Of a stretch of DNA of 45,331 nt, positions 7,412 to 14,588 are shown piece by piece. This DNA comes from a virus, in IMG/VR virus record IMGVR_UViG_3300050821_002885, positions 1-45,331 of that record; one strand, given 5' to 3'. How positions within the stretch are numbered: the first letter of the stretch is position 1; each line of letters opens with the position of its first letter. Under the pieces are notes generated by a model. The model made no database searches. It was not told the origin of the DNA and saw only the letters and a program-made list of their open reading frames with translations. The position numbers and the translations under genes were made by a program.

Positions 7412-7457
7412 TTAAATTTCTTTATAATCTTCGCAACAAAATTAGCACAAATATTTG

Positions 7458-7485
7458 TTGCATCTCTCTTCGAATGTGCTACATT
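7458..7485 (+). promoter_or_regulatory. early promoter 2 with overlapping inverted repeats
   Basis: TTGCAT (7458-7463), 16 bases and TACATT (7480-7485), preceded by TGC as an extended -10. Around it lie inverted repeats that could bind a regulator: GCAACAAA with TTTGTTGC, TAGCACA with TGTGCTA (which covers the -10), and the palindrome CAAATATTTG (7449-7458). Confidence 0.55.
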
Positions 7486-7511
7486 GAATCATCGAAAGGG
7501 GAGTTGAGCAC

Positions 7512-7670
7512 ATGACCAGCAAGCAGATCAAAGAAAAGGTTGCCTTCTACCGGGAAGCTTTCACCAAAGGTCGGATCACCGCACAAGAGTTGGATGCTTT
7601 CATCGCAGCGCTCGCCCAGCTTGCCAATGTGGAACGCTGCATTGCTGAGATCAAGGCTATTCTCGGATGA
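7512..7670 (+). CDS. 52-aa early protein
   Basis: The ATG follows AGGGGAG by eight bases. The product (MTSKQIKEKVAFYREAF...) is a charged, probably all-helical peptide with no membrane segment. It is the first gene after early promoter 2. A helical hairpin of this size often binds a host or phage protein, but no family is recognised. Confidence 0.6.
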   Translation: MTSKQIKEKVAFYREAFTKGRITAQELDAFIAALAQLANVERCIAEIKAILG

Positions 7671-7675
7671 AGCTC

Positions 7676-7730
7676 TGCGGTCAGCCCCCTACGGGGGGCA
7701 TTCCGCAGCGCTCCGCTGCATAGGAGACTA
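7676..7730 (+). promoter_or_regulatory. leader RNA element, copy A
   Basis: GCCCCC/GGGGGC (7684-7699) lies within an outer TGCGG/CCGCA stem (7676-7680 with 7703-7707). A second hairpin GCAGCG-CTC-CGCTGC (7705-7719) shares bases 7705-7707 with the outer stem, so the two compete. CTCC (7711-7714) can pair with the Shine-Dalgarno GGAG (7723-7726). The last 23 bases (7708-7730) are identical to 8070-8092. A translation switch is inferred. Confidence 0.5.
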
Positions 7731-7732
7731 AG

Positions 7733-8014
7733 ATGAAAAAGTTGTTATTTGCAGGAGCTACACTAGCTTTCGCAGCCGTATCGGTGCTCCAAGTGGTTCC
7801 TCTTAAGGCGCAGAATACTCCATCACATGCGTTGGTAACTATGGGGTTTGTGTTCAGTGGCTACACCAGTGATGCAAATTGCCATACGGCAGGGGATGCT
7901 ATAACATCAAACGTCCTCGGGGGGACGTTTAAGCCTAACTATTATTGTATCCCCATGACAAACACAACCGCAACCCTACCTGTAGTCGGAGGAGGATACT
8001 CGCCATCGTTTTAA
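7733..8014 (+). CDS. exported small protein with signal peptide
   Basis: A 93-aa protein. The N terminus, MKKLLFAGATLAFAAVSV and then VVPLKA, is a Sec signal peptide with likely cleavage after LKA. The mature part (about 66 aa) has two Cys (NCHTAG, YYCIP), is Gly/Thr-rich and ends GGGYSPSF. It should act in the periplasm or at the surface, perhaps altering the envelope or blocking superinfection. The ribosome site is TAGGAG in a leader duplicated before the next gene. The first codons also resemble those of the 8097 gene, so the duplication reaches into the coding part. Confidence 0.7.
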   Translation: MKKLLFAGATLAFAAVSVLQVVPLKAQNTPSHALVTMGFVFSGYTSDANCHTAGDAITSNVLGGTFKPNYYCIPMTNTTATLPVVGGGYSPSF

Positions 8015-8030
8015 GTAGCTTTTAGGTCAG

Positions 8031-8092
8031 CCGCACACATAAGTCCACGCTATCTGCTGGCAGTGTGCGGCGCTCCGCTGCATAGGAGACTA
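8031..8092 (+). promoter_or_regulatory. leader RNA element, copy B
   Basis: CCGCACAC (8031-8038) pairs with GTGTGCGG (8063-8070). A competing hairpin GCGGCG-CTC-CGCTGC (8067-8081) reuses bases 8067-8070. Relative to copy A one A-T pair has become a G-T wobble, preserving the stem. The loop-region CTCC (8073-8076) can pair with the Shine-Dalgarno GGAG (8085-8088), as in copy A. Confidence 0.5.
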
Positions 8093-8096
8093 CAAG

Positions 8097-8255
8097 ATGA
8101 AGTTGCTATTGGTAGGCGCTATAGACGGACCTTGCTTCACTTATGTGCCCTGTGCTGACGATAAGTGGCGCGTTATCGCCGGGTGGTATCTTACTATGGA
8201 TGAAGCTCGAGAGCCCGAGCAGGAAAGCCAGGAGAAGAACCATGAAACCGACTAA
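8097..8255 (+). CDS. 52-aa protein behind the duplicated leader
   Basis: ATG after TAGGAGACTACAAG. The product begins MKLLLVGAIDGPCFTYVPCA and ends in an acidic tail (REPEQESQEK). Its first eight codons resemble those of the 7733 gene; after that the two differ, so a duplicated leader plus start has been joined to another coding sequence. It lacks a true signal peptide. The end overlaps the next gene by 14 bases. Function unknown. Confidence 0.5.
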   Translation: MKLLLVGAIDGPCFTYVPCADDKWRVIAGWYLTMDEAREPEQESQEKNHETD

Positions 8256-8394
8256 AGAAGAGTTTGAAGCTGAACTTGACAAAGTGTTGAAAATCGCAGA
8301 CAGGAAAGACCAATACCTTTTCCTTGCCTGCGTCGGTACAGTGGCCATAACCGGTTTCCTGTGCGCGTGCTTACTTTGGGTGGTCTTACCATAG
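8242..8394 (+). CDS. 50-aa membrane protein
   Basis: The start at 8242 is set by AGGAG seven bases upstream. The N-terminal half is charged (MKPTKEEFEAELDKVLKIAD) and the C-terminal half is one membrane helix (about residues 25-48, including ACVGTVAITGF). This resembles small phage membrane proteins that inhibit a host enzyme or act in exclusion. No family is recognised. Confidence 0.6.
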   Translation: MKPTKEEFEAELDKVLKIADRKDQYLFLACVGTVAITGFLCACLLWVVLP

Positions 8395-8403
8395 GAGGGG
8401 GTA

Positions 8404-8616
8404 ATGACTGAAATAAACGTACAGTTTGTGAATGTTAAACGTATTCCAAACTATGTAATGCAGCTTGAAACAACAGTGCGGGTGTATCGTTGTCAACCGG
8501 AACGGGTCGAATTACAATTGAGAAACCCGGCATGGTACGCAACTGCAACCTTGACTAAAGAACAAACACAAGAAATTGTCAAAGAACTGCAAGAGAGATT
8601 GGCAGAATTAGAATGA
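8404..8616 (+). CDS. 70-aa early protein
   Basis: A strong TAGGAGGGGG lies just before the ATG. The protein has a beta-strand-rich first half and a helical acidic end (QEIVKELQERLAELE). The stop overlaps the start of the XRE gene (ATGA), so the two are co-translated. No family is recognised; a small partner of the downstream regulator is possible. Confidence 0.65.
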   Translation: MTEINVQFVNVKRIPNYVMQLETTVRVYRCQPERVELQLRNPAWYATATLTKEQTQEIVKELQERLAELE

Positions 8617-9029
8617 CCTTCGCTCAGACGATAAGAGCCTACCGCATCACGGCGGGCTTAACCCAAGCCGAGCTAGCCGCCAAGATTGGCTACTCGCAAC
8701 AGACTGTGAACAATTGGGAGACGAACCGCGTCGAACCATGGCCTCGTAAAAAAGACACAATTATAGATCAAGTTATGAAAGCTACGGGATGTGGCAGGTT
8801 TAGCGAATTAGTATCTTCCAAGTCCGATCCCTGTGTTACTCCTTCCGCGGGAAAGGATCCGCTACCGCGTAGCCCGACACGTGGGGAAGAAAAGTCGGGC
8901 ACTTACATGAGAAGGAAACGACCAAATGTGTGTGAGGAAATTACCGGCGAAAGTTCGCCGAACACTGGCAGCCAAAAAAGCGTGGCGCAGCCGAAAGTCG
9001 ACTTCCGCCGACCGCCGCCGCATGGATGA
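8613..9029 (+). CDS. XRE-family HTH regulator
   Basis: Residues 1-60 form a Cro/CI-type helix-turn-helix: TIRAYRITAGLTQAELAAKI then GYSQQTVNNWETNRVEPWPR, the recognition helix being SQQTVNNWE. The protein has 138 aa. The part after about residue 75 is Ser/Pro/Arg-rich, appears disordered, and overlaps another plausible gene in a different frame from 8926, so a shorter ancestral protein or a frameshift is possible. It is the best candidate to bind the palindromes at 6114-6178. No CI-like peptidase domain is present. Confidence 0.8.
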   Translation: MTFAQTIRAYRITAGLTQAELAAKIGYSQQTVNNWETNRVEPWPRKKDTIIDQVMKATGCGRFSELVSSKSDPCVTPSAGKDPLPRSPTRGEEKSGTYMRRKRPNVCEEITGESSPNTGSQKSVAQPKVDFRRPPPHG

Positions 9030-9120
9030 GGAATTGTTAGGAAAAAGTGATGAAGAATGGGACCTTGAGGCAAAGTTAGAAGAAGAGAATGAAGCCCGTA
9101 GAGGTCGGTCATGTGGATGA
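8926..9120 (+). CDS. 64-aa charged protein overlapping the XRE gene
   Basis: This frame overlaps the last 104 bases of the XRE gene. It has a GAAGGA ribosome site nine bases before its ATG. The product begins MCVRKLPAKVRRTL, is basic, then turns strongly acidic and helical (DEEWDLEAKLEEENEAR). Codon choice and amino-acid balance look more natural here than in the overlapping C-terminal tail of the XRE gene. A later ATG at 9022 is an alternative start. Function unknown. Confidence 0.45.
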   Translation: MCVRKLPAKVRRTLAAKKAWRSRKSTSADRRRMDEELLGKSDEEWDLEAKLEEENEARRGRSCG

Positions 9121-9269
9121 TCGTATGGGTTCAACTGATGACGGGGCAGACGGGGCACGGGGAGTGCATGATGGACAAGGCCGAGTTAGAATTCCAAGCC
9201 GAAGCCGCTAACGCGCACTTCGAAGGAATTTACTGGCACTGGGTCGAGCCTTGTCAGGAGGACATATGA
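9111..9269 (+). CDS. 52-aa small protein
   Basis: It overlaps its neighbours by 10 and 4 bases (stop TGA inside the next ATG). The product begins MWMIVWVQLMTGQTGH and ends HWVEPCQEDI. It contains four Trp and a helix DKAELEFQAEAANAHFEG. The compact coupled layout supports translation although the ribosome site is weak (GAGGTCGGTC). No family is recognised. Confidence 0.5.
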   Translation: MWMIVWVQLMTGQTGHGECMMDKAELEFQAEAANAHFEGIYWHWVEPCQEDI

Positions 9270-9463
9270 AAAAACCTTGGATCGAGCAGGGTATCAGCAA
9301 GACGACCTACTATCGGCGACGTAACTCTAGTGCTTGCCCCTACTGCCATTGGATTGTTGCTAAAGAAGGACATAGACGAGACTGCCCTAAAAAAGAGAGG
9401 CCGTGGGAGAAGGCCGGCATATCTGAGGCCACTTGGTACCGTCGCAAACGGCAGGGATTTTGA
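9266..9463 (+). CDS. small zinc-finger protein with twin HTH-like motifs
   Basis: 65 aa with a symmetric design: a PWIEQGISKTTYYRR motif (residues 4-18), a central zinc site CPYCHW...HRRDC (Cys24, Cys27, His36, Cys40) and a second PWEKAGISEATWYRR motif (46-60). The PW-x3-GIS-x2-T-x-YRR pattern resembles the turn and recognition helix of resolvase-type HTHs, so it may bind two half-sites as one chain. It follows AGGAGG and ends ATGA-coupled to the DNA polymerase. Likely a DNA-binding regulator of the replication genes; inference from motif only. Confidence 0.7.
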   Translation: MKKPWIEQGISKTTYYRRRNSSACPYCHWIVAKEGHRRDCPKKERPWEKAGISEATWYRRKRQGF

Positions 9464-11298
9464 TGAATATCATCACACTTGACTTTGAGACTTACTTTGA
9501 TCAAGAGTACAGTCTCGACAAGATGACGACTGAGGCGTACGTGCGCGATCCCCGCTTTGAAGTGCATGGGGTAGGGATACGATGGAATGAGTACCCGGAC
9601 GCCCGCTTACTAAGTACTGAGTGGTACGATGGAGACGTTGCCAATTACCTTTGGCAGATTGACTGGAGAAAGACCGCTTGCCTTGCCCACCATGCACAAT
9701 TCGACGGATTGATCCTATCTCATCACTATGGCATCAAGCCTGCGATGTGGTTCGACACCCTTTCCATGGCGCGTGCTGTCATCAGTCCACATTTACCTAA
9801 AGGGTTGGGCGCGCTCGCTGAGCATTTCAATTTGGGGGTTAAGAATGTTCCATATGACCTTTTCAAAGGACAGCGATGGTGGGACCTACGCGCGTCGACG
9901 CAACAAGCGGTCGCTGCAGGATGCTGCCACGATGTGGAACTCACTTGGAATTTATTTTGTCTCCTATCCCAGGGGTTTCCAGCCGACGAATTTGCCCTTA
10001 TCGACGAGACCGTGCGCCTGTTCACCGAACCTGTATTGGTGGGTTCTCCCGATGTCCTGGATCGAGTTTACCGGGAAGAAAGAGAAGGAAAAGACAGACT
10101 CCTTGCCGAACTGGGAGTGACGACGCAGGAGTTAAGAAAGAATGAGACGCTGATCCAGCTCCTCGAAGCCGAGGGGGTCAATATTGAGTACAAGGATGGT
10201 AAAAACGGACCGATCCCGGCTTTTGCTAAGACCGATGAATTCATGCGCGACCTTGTAGACGATGAGAACCCACGTGTAGCTGCCTTGGCGCAGGCACGTC
10301 TCGATGCAGCGTCCAATCTCACGCTGACGAGAACCCAAAGACTACGGAGCATGACAGACCGCGGCCGACTTTGTGTCTATCTTAATTACTGTGGAGCGCA
10401 TACCAAGCGGTGGTCCGGCGGGGACAAGATGAATTGGCAGAACATTCGACGGGGTGCTGCGCTCGGGCAAGGGATCACCGTCGAGAAGGGAGACGTGATC
10501 GTCACTCGTGACGCGAGTCAAATCGAATGCCGCATGCTCAACCAAGTCGCGGGGCAGGAGGATGTAATCGAGAAGTTTAGGAGAAAGGAAGACCCCTATG
10601 TCGGAAATGCTTCGAAATTTTACGGATATGAAGTTTACAAGCCCAAACCTGGAGATTTTCGTTTCGATGAAATGGAGGCCAAAAGAGGGTTTGGCAAGCA
10701 ACTCGAGCTGTCTTGTGGTTATGGGGCAGGAGGACATTCAATTGTTAACACGGCTCGTCGTGGGGCTTATGGACCTCCGATCCACCTTACAGAAGACCAA
10801 GGAATGCAAGCCCGAGACATCTATCGATCTAGCCACCAATGGGTTGTAGCTTTGTGGCACAGCGCGGGGCACGTCTTGGAAGCCATGGCGCGCGGGGAGG
10901 CATTTAGTTGGGTAGGAAGGCACGTCGAGAACAAGCGTCTCTACCTGCCCAGCGGGCTTTTTCTTGACTACTCGACGCTGCACAAGGATGAGAGCGGAGA
11001 GTGGCGTGTGGCTACACGCAACGGTGAAGCCAAGATGTACGGACCGAAGCTCGTTGAGAACTTGATCCAAGCGATCGCTCGCGTGCACTTGGGAAATGCG
11101 TGGCTGGCCTGCCGGCAGGCAGGCTTGCGTGTGGTGTCGAGTGAGCATGACAAGCTGATATGTGTATGCCGGGAGAGCGAAGCGGAAGCCGCTTCTTCTT
11201 TTCTGCATCAGGAGCTATGCCGGCCTCCCCCGTGGATGCCAGACGTTCCCCTTGATAGTGAAGGGTACATCAGTCACACTTATGCGAAGGGAGGCTAG
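9463..11298 (+). CDS. polA: family A DNA polymerase with 3'-5' exonuclease
   Basis: Replicative polymerase, 611 aa from the ATG at 9463. Exonuclease: Exo I DFE (Asp7, Glu9), Exo II HAQFD (Asp81), Exo III CCHDVELT (Asp157). Polymerase: motif A TRDASQIE (Asp350), motif B R408-x3-K412-x3-L416-x3-Y420-G, motif C EHDK (His562-Asp563-Lys564). The residue matching E. coli Phe762 is Leu416. The motif C Glu usual after the catalytic Asp is Lys. There is no 5'-nuclease domain, as in other phage enzymes. It is coupled to the zinc/HTH gene by ATGA and followed one base later by the nuclease gene. Confidence 0.93.
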   Translation: MNIITLDFETYFDQEYSLDKMTTEAYVRDPRFEVHGVGIRWNEYPDARLLSTEWYDGDVANYLWQIDWRKTACLAHHAQFDGLILSHHYGIKPAMWFDTLSMARAVISPHLPKGLGALAEHFNLGVKNVPYDLFKGQRWWDLRASTQQAVAAGCCHDVELTWNLFCLLSQGFPADEFALIDETVRLFTEPVLVGSPDVLDRVYREEREGKDRLLAELGVTTQELRKNETLIQLLEAEGVNIEYKDGKNGPIPAFAKTDEFMRDLVDDENPRVAALAQARLDAASNLTLTRTQRLRSMTDRGRLCVYLNYCGAHTKRWSGGDKMNWQNIRRGAALGQGITVEKGDVIVTRDASQIECRMLNQVAGQEDVIEKFRRKEDPYVGNASKFYGYEVYKPKPGDFRFDEMEAKRGFGKQLELSCGYGAGGHSIVNTARRGAYGPPIHLTEDQGMQARDIYRSSHQWVVALWHSAGHVLEAMARGEAFSWVGRHVENKRLYLPSGLFLDYSTLHKDESGEWRVATRNGEAKMYGPKLVENLIQAIARVHLGNAWLACRQAGLRVVSSEHDKLICVCRESEAEAASSFLHQELCRPPPWMPDVPLDSEGYISHTYAKGG

Positions 11299-11299
11299 G

Positions 11300-11989
11300 A
11301 TGATCCCCTCTTACACCTTCTATAATGATTTTAATAACTGCCCATACAAGGCATGGCGCAAGTACATTAAGAAAGATTTGCCCTATGAAGAGAAGACGGA
11401 AGCTCAGCACAAGGGCACGCGCATGCATGTCGCAATGGAGAATGCAATTGGCAAGGAGATGCCGCTCCCTGACGAATGGAAGTCGGCGCAGTACCTTGTT
11501 GATTTATTCGGGGCGCTTCCTGATACGGTAGACGTTCGTGCCGAATACAAGCTCGCCATGACGATGGAGGGTCCGTGCGCTTATGATGCGCAAGCCGCAT
11601 GGTTTAGAGGAAAAATTGATCTGGTCGTCATGAAATTGGGCGACCCCGGTGGCGGCGCTGGCTGGCTTGAACGAAGCGGTGGAGCTTGGATTATTGATTG
11701 GAAGACTGGTAAGGTCCGCGAAGACAAGTTCGAATTGGAATGTCAAGCGCTTCTCCTTAAGATTAATCATCCCAATCTCGACCCAATCATTGGGGAGTAC
11801 TACTGGTTTGCAAATGGTAAGCCAGGTAAAAGATATGAGTTGACACCAGACGCTACGTTTATTACATTGCGTAATTGGTGGGTGCAATGGAAGCAATACG
11901 AAGAGAAAAAGGACTTTCCAAAACGTCCTAATCCCTTGTGCGGCTGGTGTCCTGTAAAGGATTGTGAATACAACACAGTGGGGAAATAA
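11300..11989 (+). CDS. Cas4/RecB-like PD-(D/E)XK nuclease with Fe-S cysteines
   Basis: 229 aa, starting one base after the polymerase stop behind GGAGG. Nuclease core: His43 region, GKID (Asp107), IIDWKTGK (Asp133, Lys135) and Gln149. One Cys near the N terminus (NNCPYKAW, Cys14) and three near the C terminus (PLCGWCPVKDC: Cys214, Cys217, Cys222) form the four-Cys pattern that holds a 4Fe-4S cluster in Cas4 and AddB-type enzymes. It probably processes DNA ends in replication or recombination. No CRISPR array is present, so adaptation is not implied. Confidence 0.88.
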   Translation: MIPSYTFYNDFNNCPYKAWRKYIKKDLPYEEKTEAQHKGTRMHVAMENAIGKEMPLPDEWKSAQYLVDLFGALPDTVDVRAEYKLAMTMEGPCAYDAQAAWFRGKIDLVVMKLGDPGGGAGWLERSGGAWIIDWKTGKVREDKFELECQALLLKINHPNLDPIIGEYYWFANGKPGKRYELTPDATFITLRNWWVQWKQYEEKKDFPKRPNPLCGWCPVKDCEYNTVGK

Positions 11990-11991
11990 GC

Positions 11992-12258
11992 ATGAGCGAG
12001 ATCAAAGGCGAGCCGACCGACAATGAATTGTCAGAAGTAGACGCCAAGTTATTGAGCCCCGGATGGATTAATCTGCTTGATGGAGCGGGGCTAAGCTACC
12101 GTGAGCGTCTTGTGATTGGATGGGCGCTCCGCGTCGCTCCGCGTCTTCGTAGGGTCATCGAGCAAATGCTAGCTGAGACGGGTAACGGGGGGAATAAATC
12201 ATGCGGAGACAACAGACTGACGCCTGAAACTATTGCGCGAGCTAAGGAGGCTATATGA
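11992..12258 (+). CDS. 88-aa helical protein
   Basis: Starts three bases after the nuclease stop with GGGGAAA before the ATG. The acidic N terminus (MSEIKGEPTDNELSEVD) is followed by helices (YRERLVIGWALRVAPRLRR). It ends within AAGGAGGCTATATGA, which also supplies the ribosome site of the next gene. Probably a small accessory of the replication module; no family recognised. Confidence 0.65.
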   Translation: MSEIKGEPTDNELSEVDAKLLSPGWINLLDGAGLSYRERLVIGWALRVAPRLRRVIEQMLAETGNGGNKSCGDNRLTPETIARAKEAI

Positions 12259-12506
12259 ACGATCAACCGCAACGCATGCTTCGCATCTTTTTCAACGGCG
12301 GATATTCTGACTCCATTATAAGGGAGGATTTTTCCCTGGTGGAAGCCGCTGAAAGACTGAGGGTGAACGGATATATCATCGTAGCCAATGGAGAAGGATA
12401 CTTCTCTTCTTCTGAAATCAAAGCCATGTTTATATACCGAGTTTCCAACCCGCCGCAGCAAAGTGGCGATCCCAACGTCATCGTCTTCCCGAAGCCTGTC
12501 GCATGA
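12255..12506 (+). CDS. 83-aa protein of unknown function
   Basis: Overlaps the previous stop by four bases (ATGA) behind AAGGAGG. Likely an alpha/beta fold (MLRIFFNGGYSDSI, then NGYIIVANGEGYF). No catalytic pattern is seen. Its end overlaps the VRR-NUC gene by four bases, so it belongs to the co-translated replication block. Confidence 0.65.
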   Translation: MNDQPQRMLRIFFNGGYSDSIIREDFSLVEAAERLRVNGYIIVANGEGYFSSSEIKAMFIYRVSNPPQQSGDPNVIVFPKPVA

Positions 12507-12808
12507 AAACCTTCAAACATCCCCGGACCGAGCGCAAGCTGAAGGTCAAAGTTCAGGACATGCTCAATGAAGCTGGAGCATGGTACTTTATGCCTGTGCC
12601 GACTGGCATGCAATCTGCTACGCTTGACTTTATAGGCTGCTACAAAGGTCGGTTCTTTGCGATTGAGACAAAGAGATCTGGGGAGGTTCCTACTGAACGA
12701 CAAACCATCTGCATGCAGCGCATCAAGGACGCAGGAGGGTTCGCCATTTGGGGAGATAATATCGAACGTATCACTCTCTTCTTTAATCTGTGGGCTTCTA
12801 CGTTATGA
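12503..12808 (+). CDS. VRR-NUC-like endonuclease
   Basis: 101 aa with the compact nuclease core of the VRR-NUC/Holliday-resolvase-like branch of PD-(D/E)XK enzymes. ATLDFIGCYKGRFFAIETKR gives the Asp of motif I and the E-x-K of motif II, followed by PTERQ with the usual Gln. It probably cleaves branched DNA during recombination or packaging. It sits directly before the SNF2-type helicase; in eukaryotic FAN1 and in many phages such nucleases work with helicases. The start overlaps the previous stop as ATGA. Confidence 0.8.
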   Translation: MKTFKHPRTERKLKVKVQDMLNEAGAWYFMPVPTGMQSATLDFIGCYKGRFFAIETKRSGEVPTERQTICMQRIKDAGGFAIWGDNIERITLFFNLWASTL

Positions 12809-12882
12809 CAAACCTAGTTTTTGGTTTTGCAGTGGGAGTTATGGCCGGGGCAATAATTGCACTTTGGTGGATGGCGTCATGA
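12805..12882 (+). CDS. 25-aa membrane micropeptide
   Basis: A tiny frame that exactly fills the gap between nuclease and helicase. Its ATG overlaps the nuclease stop and its TGA overlaps the helicase ATG. The product begins MTNLVFGFAVGVMAGAIIAL and is one hydrophobic helix with Gly and Ala spacing. It could be a real membrane micropeptide or merely a relay that keeps ribosomes coupled to the helicase start. It has no strong ribosome site. Confidence 0.4.
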   Translation: MTNLVFGFAVGVMAGAIIALWWMAS

Positions 12883-14588
12883 CCTTCTGGTATGATAAGC
12901 CGACCAATACACTGGTCTATCCTAACCCGGACGACTCAGCTCGGGAGTTCGCGACGCGGTATGCCGGCGCAGTCGAGATTGGACAGGACATTGCTGTCGA
13001 GGCCACTCTAGAGAATATGCAGAAGCTTCGTCTCTTGCGGCTCCCTGTGCTTCCTCCTGTGACGGAGGAGACTTACGACTGGCCGATCCGCTCGCCATTC
13101 TACCCGCGGGAACACCAGCGCATCATGACCAACTTTATGGTGCTCCATCCTCGATCATTTAACTTCAGTGATATGGGGACGATGAAGACCTTAGCGGCGT
13201 CATGGGCTGCTGACTTTATTATGAAGCAAAACCCGGGTCAGAAAGCTCTTATCGTCTGCCCGCTCTCCATCATGCGCCGGGTGTGGGCTGATACTCTGTT
13301 TACGCACTTCACCGGTAAGCGGACCTTTCAAATTGTCCACGGCAGCGCGCATACTCGAATGCGCCAGCTCCAGGCAAACGTGGACTTCTACATCATCAAC
13401 CATGACGGTCTTTGTGTGGGGGTTGAATATGACGAAAAAAACCGGATCGTTCTTAAGGAACATACTGTCCCGTGGGCAATTAAAAATAGATCGGATATTA
13501 ATATCATTGTTGTTGATGAGGCTTCGGCATTTAGAAATGGGACGTCGAGAAGGTCGCGGGTGGCTCGCGCAATATTCGCAGATAAACCGTACTTATGGCC
13601 TCTTACTGGTACGCCAACTAGTAATGGCCCTTTGGACGCTCACGGACTTGCGCGACTCGTTAATGGTGCTTTCGGAGAGTCATATACGTCCTACAAAAAA
13701 AGAATAATGGTGCCAGTCTCCATGTACAAATGGGCGCCGAAACCGGGGGCGCACATTGAAGCGCACAAACTTTTACAACCGTCGATCCGCTTTCAGATGC
13801 GAGATTGCACCGACGTACCTCCGTGTACGGAGGAAACGCGCGACGTGGCCCTTAGCGCAGAGCAAAAAGAGAAATACGATAAGCTTAAACGCGACTTGGT
13901 GATTGATCTTCGGGAAGGAAAAAAGCTCACGGTGTTGAATGAGGGTGTGCTCCGGATGAAATTAATACAAATAAGTTGTGGTGCAGTCTATTATAATGAC
14001 GATAGCGAGCGTTTTAGTCATTTTATTGATTGCAAGCCTCGCATTGCGGAGCTGAAGCGGGTATTGGACGAAGCCCCGACGAAAGTAATTGTGTTTGCAC
14101 CATTGACAAGTGTGGTGAAAATGCTGTATGAGAAGGGGAAAGAGTGGAGCAAGGACAATGATCGATTCGCCTGTGACATCATTACTGGAGAAGTCAAACC
14201 CAAAGATCGAGATGCTATTTTTCGATGCTTCCAATCGGAGGGAAGTGCACCGAATATACTCTACGCGGACCCTGGGACTATGTCCCACGGACTTGACCTC
14301 TTTGCTGCGTCTGTCGTGGTCTGGTACGGTCCTACAGATAGAACTGAAATCTACTTACAAGCCAATCGAAGAATTGATCGACCAGGACAACGCACTCATA
14401 CGACGATTGTACGCTTGGCTTCAACCCCTGTTGAACGGGAAATATACCGGCGTCTGAGCGCCAACCAAAATATGCAAGGGCTCGTGCTCAAACTAGCGCA
14501 GGAGGGGCACAATGGACACAATGGGACAGTCACAAGTACCTTACACCATGGAGGAGTTGATAAAGCAGTACCGCTTGATCAAAGCTGA
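12879..14588 (+). CDS. SNF2-type superfamily 2 helicase
   Basis: 569 aa from the ATG at 12879. Motif I SDMGTMKT (97-104), Ia LIVCPLSI, motif II IIVVDEAS (Asp213-Glu214), motif III PLTGTPTSNGP, motif V SHGLDLFAAS, motif VI QANRRIDRPGQ (494-504). These are the Swi2/Snf2 hallmarks. It probably remodels replication forks or recombination intermediates. The last 25 or so residues overlap the next gene by 77 bases and look unconserved (HNGHNG). Confidence 0.9.
   Translation: MTFWYDKPTNTLVYPNPDDSAREFATRYAGAVEIGQDIAVEATLENMQKLRLLRLPVLPPVTEETYDWPIRSPFYPREHQRIMTNFMVLHPRSFNFSDMGTMKTLAASWAADFIMKQNPGQKALIVCPLSIMRRVWADTLFTHFTGKRTFQIVHGSAHTRMRQLQANVDFYIINHDGLCVGVEYDEKNRIVLKEHTVPWAIKNRSDINIIVVDEASAFRNGTSRRSRVARAIFADKPYLWPLTGTPTSNGPLDAHGLARLVNGAFGESYTSYKKRIMVPVSMYKWAPKPGAHIEAHKLLQPSIRFQMRDCTDVPPCTEETRDVALSAEQKEKYDKLKRDLVIDLREGKKLTVLNEGVLRMKLIQISCGAVYYNDDSERFSHFIDCKPRIAELKRVLDEAPTKVIVFAPLTSVVKMLYEKGKEWSKDNDRFACDIITGEVKPKDRDAIFRCFQSEGSAPNILYADPGTMSHGLDLFAASVVVWYGPTDRTEIYLQANRRIDRPGQRTHTTIVRLASTPVEREIYRRLSANQNMQGLVLKLAQEGHNGHNGTVTSTLHHGGVDKAVPLDQS

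Noticed and set aside
11300-11989. Cas4-like nuclease as evidence of a CRISPR system
   Set aside because: No direct-repeat array or other cas gene is seen. The enzyme sits in a replication operon, as is usual in phages.
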